Below, piece after piece: positions 62,715 through 64,000 of a DNA stretch of 64,000 bases. The notes beneath the pieces are model-generated. The model saw only the letters and a list, made by a program, of their open reading frames with translations, made no database searches and was not told the origin of the DNA. Position 1 is the stretch's first letter, and the number at the start of each line of letters is the position of its first letter. This DNA is from an uncultured Collinsella sp. (lineage in GTDB: Bacteria; Actinomycetota; Coriobacteriia; Coriobacteriales; Coriobacteriaceae): assembly GCA_958403385.1 (NCBI GenBank), contig CATXXC010000014.1, forward strand, positions 8,509-72,508, read 5' to 3'. Made by a program: the position numbers and the translations under genes.

Positions 62715-63167
62715 TTAAAACGGGATGTCCTCATCGTAGACGTCGACCGCGGGCGGCGTAGCCACCGGTGCGGCAGGACGTGCTGCGGGCGCGGGGGCTG
62801 CGGGGGCGTAACCGCCCTGATCGTAGCCACCCTGGCCACCACGGGAGCTCATAAACTCGATCTCATCGACGATGACCTCAAGCTTGCTCCGGCGCTGGCC
62901 GTCGCGCTCCCAAGAGCTGTAGCGCAGCTTGCCCTCGATCGCAACCTTGTTTCCCTTTGCCAGGAAACGGCTCACGGCCTCGGCGCGGGTGCCGAACATG
63001 GTGCAGTCGACAAAGTTGGGATAGTCCTCCCACTCGCCAGTCTGCGGGTTGCGGCGACGATCGTTCACGGCGACGCCAAAGGACAGAACCTGGGTTCCGC
63101 CAGCGGTGGCGCGCAGCTCGGGATCACGCGTGAGGTTACCGGTGATGTTCACTCGATTGATGCTCAT
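62715..63167 (-). CDS. ssb: Single-stranded DNA-binding protein
   Basis: The 150-residue product has the OB fold (INRVNITGNLTRDPELRAT, FGVAVNDRRRN), a Gly/Ala/Pro-rich tail and the acidic protein-interaction end DEDIPF. Second gene of the rpsF cluster. Confidence 0.96.
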   Translation of the reverse strand: MSINRVNITGNLTRDPELRATAGGTQVLSFGVAVNDRRRNPQTGEWEDYPNFVDCTMFGTRAEAVSRFLAKGNKVAIEGKLRYSSWERDGQRRSKLEVIVDEIEFMSSRGGQGGYDQGGYAPAAPAPAARPAAPVATPPAVDVYDEDIPF

Positions 63168-63215
63168 AACTCACTACTTCCTCTTGGGGCACAAGCCCAG
63201 TCCAAAACGACAGTC

Positions 63216-63509
63216 TTACTCCTGGTCGTCGCGACGGACGATCATGTGGCGGACCACAGCGTCGGTGATGCGCAGGACGCGATCAAGCTCGGCGATCTGG
63301 GTAGGATCTGCGTGGAAGTTGATGAGGGTGTAGTCACCATCGGTGAGGTCGTTGATCTCGTAGGCGAGCTTGCGCTTGCCCCACTCGTCAACGGAGTCGA
63401 CCTTGCCAGCGCCCTCAGCGATCGTGGTATCGATACGCTTCATAACAGCGAGACGAGTCTCGGGGTCGAGCGACGGGTCAACAAAGAACAGCAGTTCATA
63501 AGCCTTCAT
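63216..63509 (-). CDS. rpsF: 30S ribosomal protein S6
   Basis: The 97-residue product starts MKAYELLFFVDPSLDPETR and has WGKRKLAYEINDLTDGDYTL. GAGGAGG lies 8 nt before ATG 63509; an in-frame upstream extension to 63530 is not used. First gene of the cluster. Confidence 0.96.
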   Translation of the reverse strand: MKAYELLFFVDPSLDPETRLAVMKRIDTTIAEGAGKVDSVDEWGKRKLAYEINDLTDGDYTLINFHADPTQIAELDRVLRITDAVVRHMIVRRDDQE

Positions 63510-63536
63510 ATTGTCACCTCCTCTGGGCAAATGTGG

Positions 63537-63563
63537 CTTCAGGTCGTGAAGGTGCGCCTGAAG
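63537..63563 (-). promoter_or_regulatory. Leader hairpin before rpsF
   Basis: CTTCAGG and CCTGAAG form a 7-bp stem with a 13-nt loop, 28 nt before the rpsF start. S6:S18 binds a leader hairpin in many bacteria to control this operon; I could not confirm the conserved bases of that motif here. A further hairpin (GCTGCAA/TTGCAGC) lies at 63603-63620. Confidence 0.35.
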
Positions 63564-63873
63564 CAGGAAAAGACTTGGTAATAATATCTTTCAACCTCCT
63601 AGGCTGCAAGAATTTGCAGCTACAACCTCATGACCTCCACATATGCCCATACTCGCACGACGTTTCATGCGCATTCCAACCAAATGCTTACCAAAAGCTT
63701 GACGAATCTGTGGACACGATACGGTGCCGTGGGGACGAGCTGAGCCAAGCCGCAGGTCAACGGGCACAAGGCTGTGGTCGCAAAATGCATACCAGCGGTC
63801 CACAGCACCACCCAAAGATTTTTAAATTCATTGCCAAGTCGCTTATGAATACCCCTTTTGAACAATTGAGTTG

Positions 63874-63953
63874 ATCAACCACGCTGGTCGGAAGCCGTTT
63901 TTTTGGCACCTCAAACCCCACTGCAACGCCAAGCGCGGCCGAGCGTGGTTGAT
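63874..63953. repeat. 12-bp inverted repeat spanning 80 bp near the window end
   Basis: ATCAACCACGCT (63874-63885) and AGCGTGGTTGAT (63942-63953) are exact inverses. The gap 63510-64000 otherwise shows no convincing gene; several short frames there lack ribosome binding sites and family likeness. Confidence 0.6.
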
Positions 63954-64000
63954 TTCCGATCTCAGCCGAACACATTGAGCGAATAGGCCATTCCCGCAGT

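Noticed and set aside
63533..63874. Plus-strand open frame of 113 codons near the window end
   Set aside because: It covers the rpsF leader, has mixed codon use and no family likeness.

Overview
The window is a 64 kb piece of a high-GC chromosome. Gene content and style point to a Coriobacteriia member close to Collinsella: a permease with a LuxR-type DNA-binding tail, a fused dihydropteroate synthase/HPPK, strong preference for G/C-ending codons, and many short hairpin repeats between genes. This assignment is inference from gene features; no 16S rRNA gene is present.

Left part (1-12,572). A partial old-yellow-enzyme gene is followed by a regular array of 15-bp motifs in alternating orientation. 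Then comes an 11.5 kb genomic island bounded by two identical 63-bp direct repeats (972-1034 and 12481-12543). The repeats contain the 3' part of an initiator tRNA-Met gene; the complete tRNA is at the right end and a 3' fragment at the left end. Inside are a frameshifted tyrosine integrase, an ORF6N/phospholipase-D-like protein, a two-gene cassette of a TIR-like protein and a caspase-like protease (a candidate anti-phage system), transposase remnants, and an alpha-glucoside catabolic unit (PTS EIIBC, a small membrane protein, a GH4 6-phospho-alpha-glucosidase and a divergent RpiR regulator).

Middle part (12.6-34.7 kb). Core genes are mixed with repeats: coaX, a palindrome-flanked AAA ATPase, a folate operon (sirtuin, FolP-FolK fusion, biotin-ligase-like protein), exonuclease III, an ECF vitamin transporter, glmU, prs, a Vsr-like hypothetical between two TIR elements, pth, the electron-bifurcating transhydrogenase pair nfnAB, a second copy of the alternating array, a sortase-anchored surface protein and a membrane LuxR regulator.

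Right part (34.7-64 kb). Nearly all genes lie on the minus strand: a four-gene polar amino-acid ABC transporter with a cytidylate-kinase-like gene, yqeY, a PrsA-like foldase, a PTS EIIA, purFMN, a PF06541 membrane protein, a MoaE-like protein, a class B-type sortase, purE, carAB, an ABC exporter, a Nudix hydrolase, purD, purA, and the classical rpsF-ssb-rpsR-rplI-dnaB replication/ribosome cluster. Purine, pyrimidine and PRPP synthesis (prs, purF, purN, purM, purE, purD, purA, carAB) are strongly represented. Between the genes lie at least eight families of palindromic or inverted repeats, several present in two or more copies within this window.
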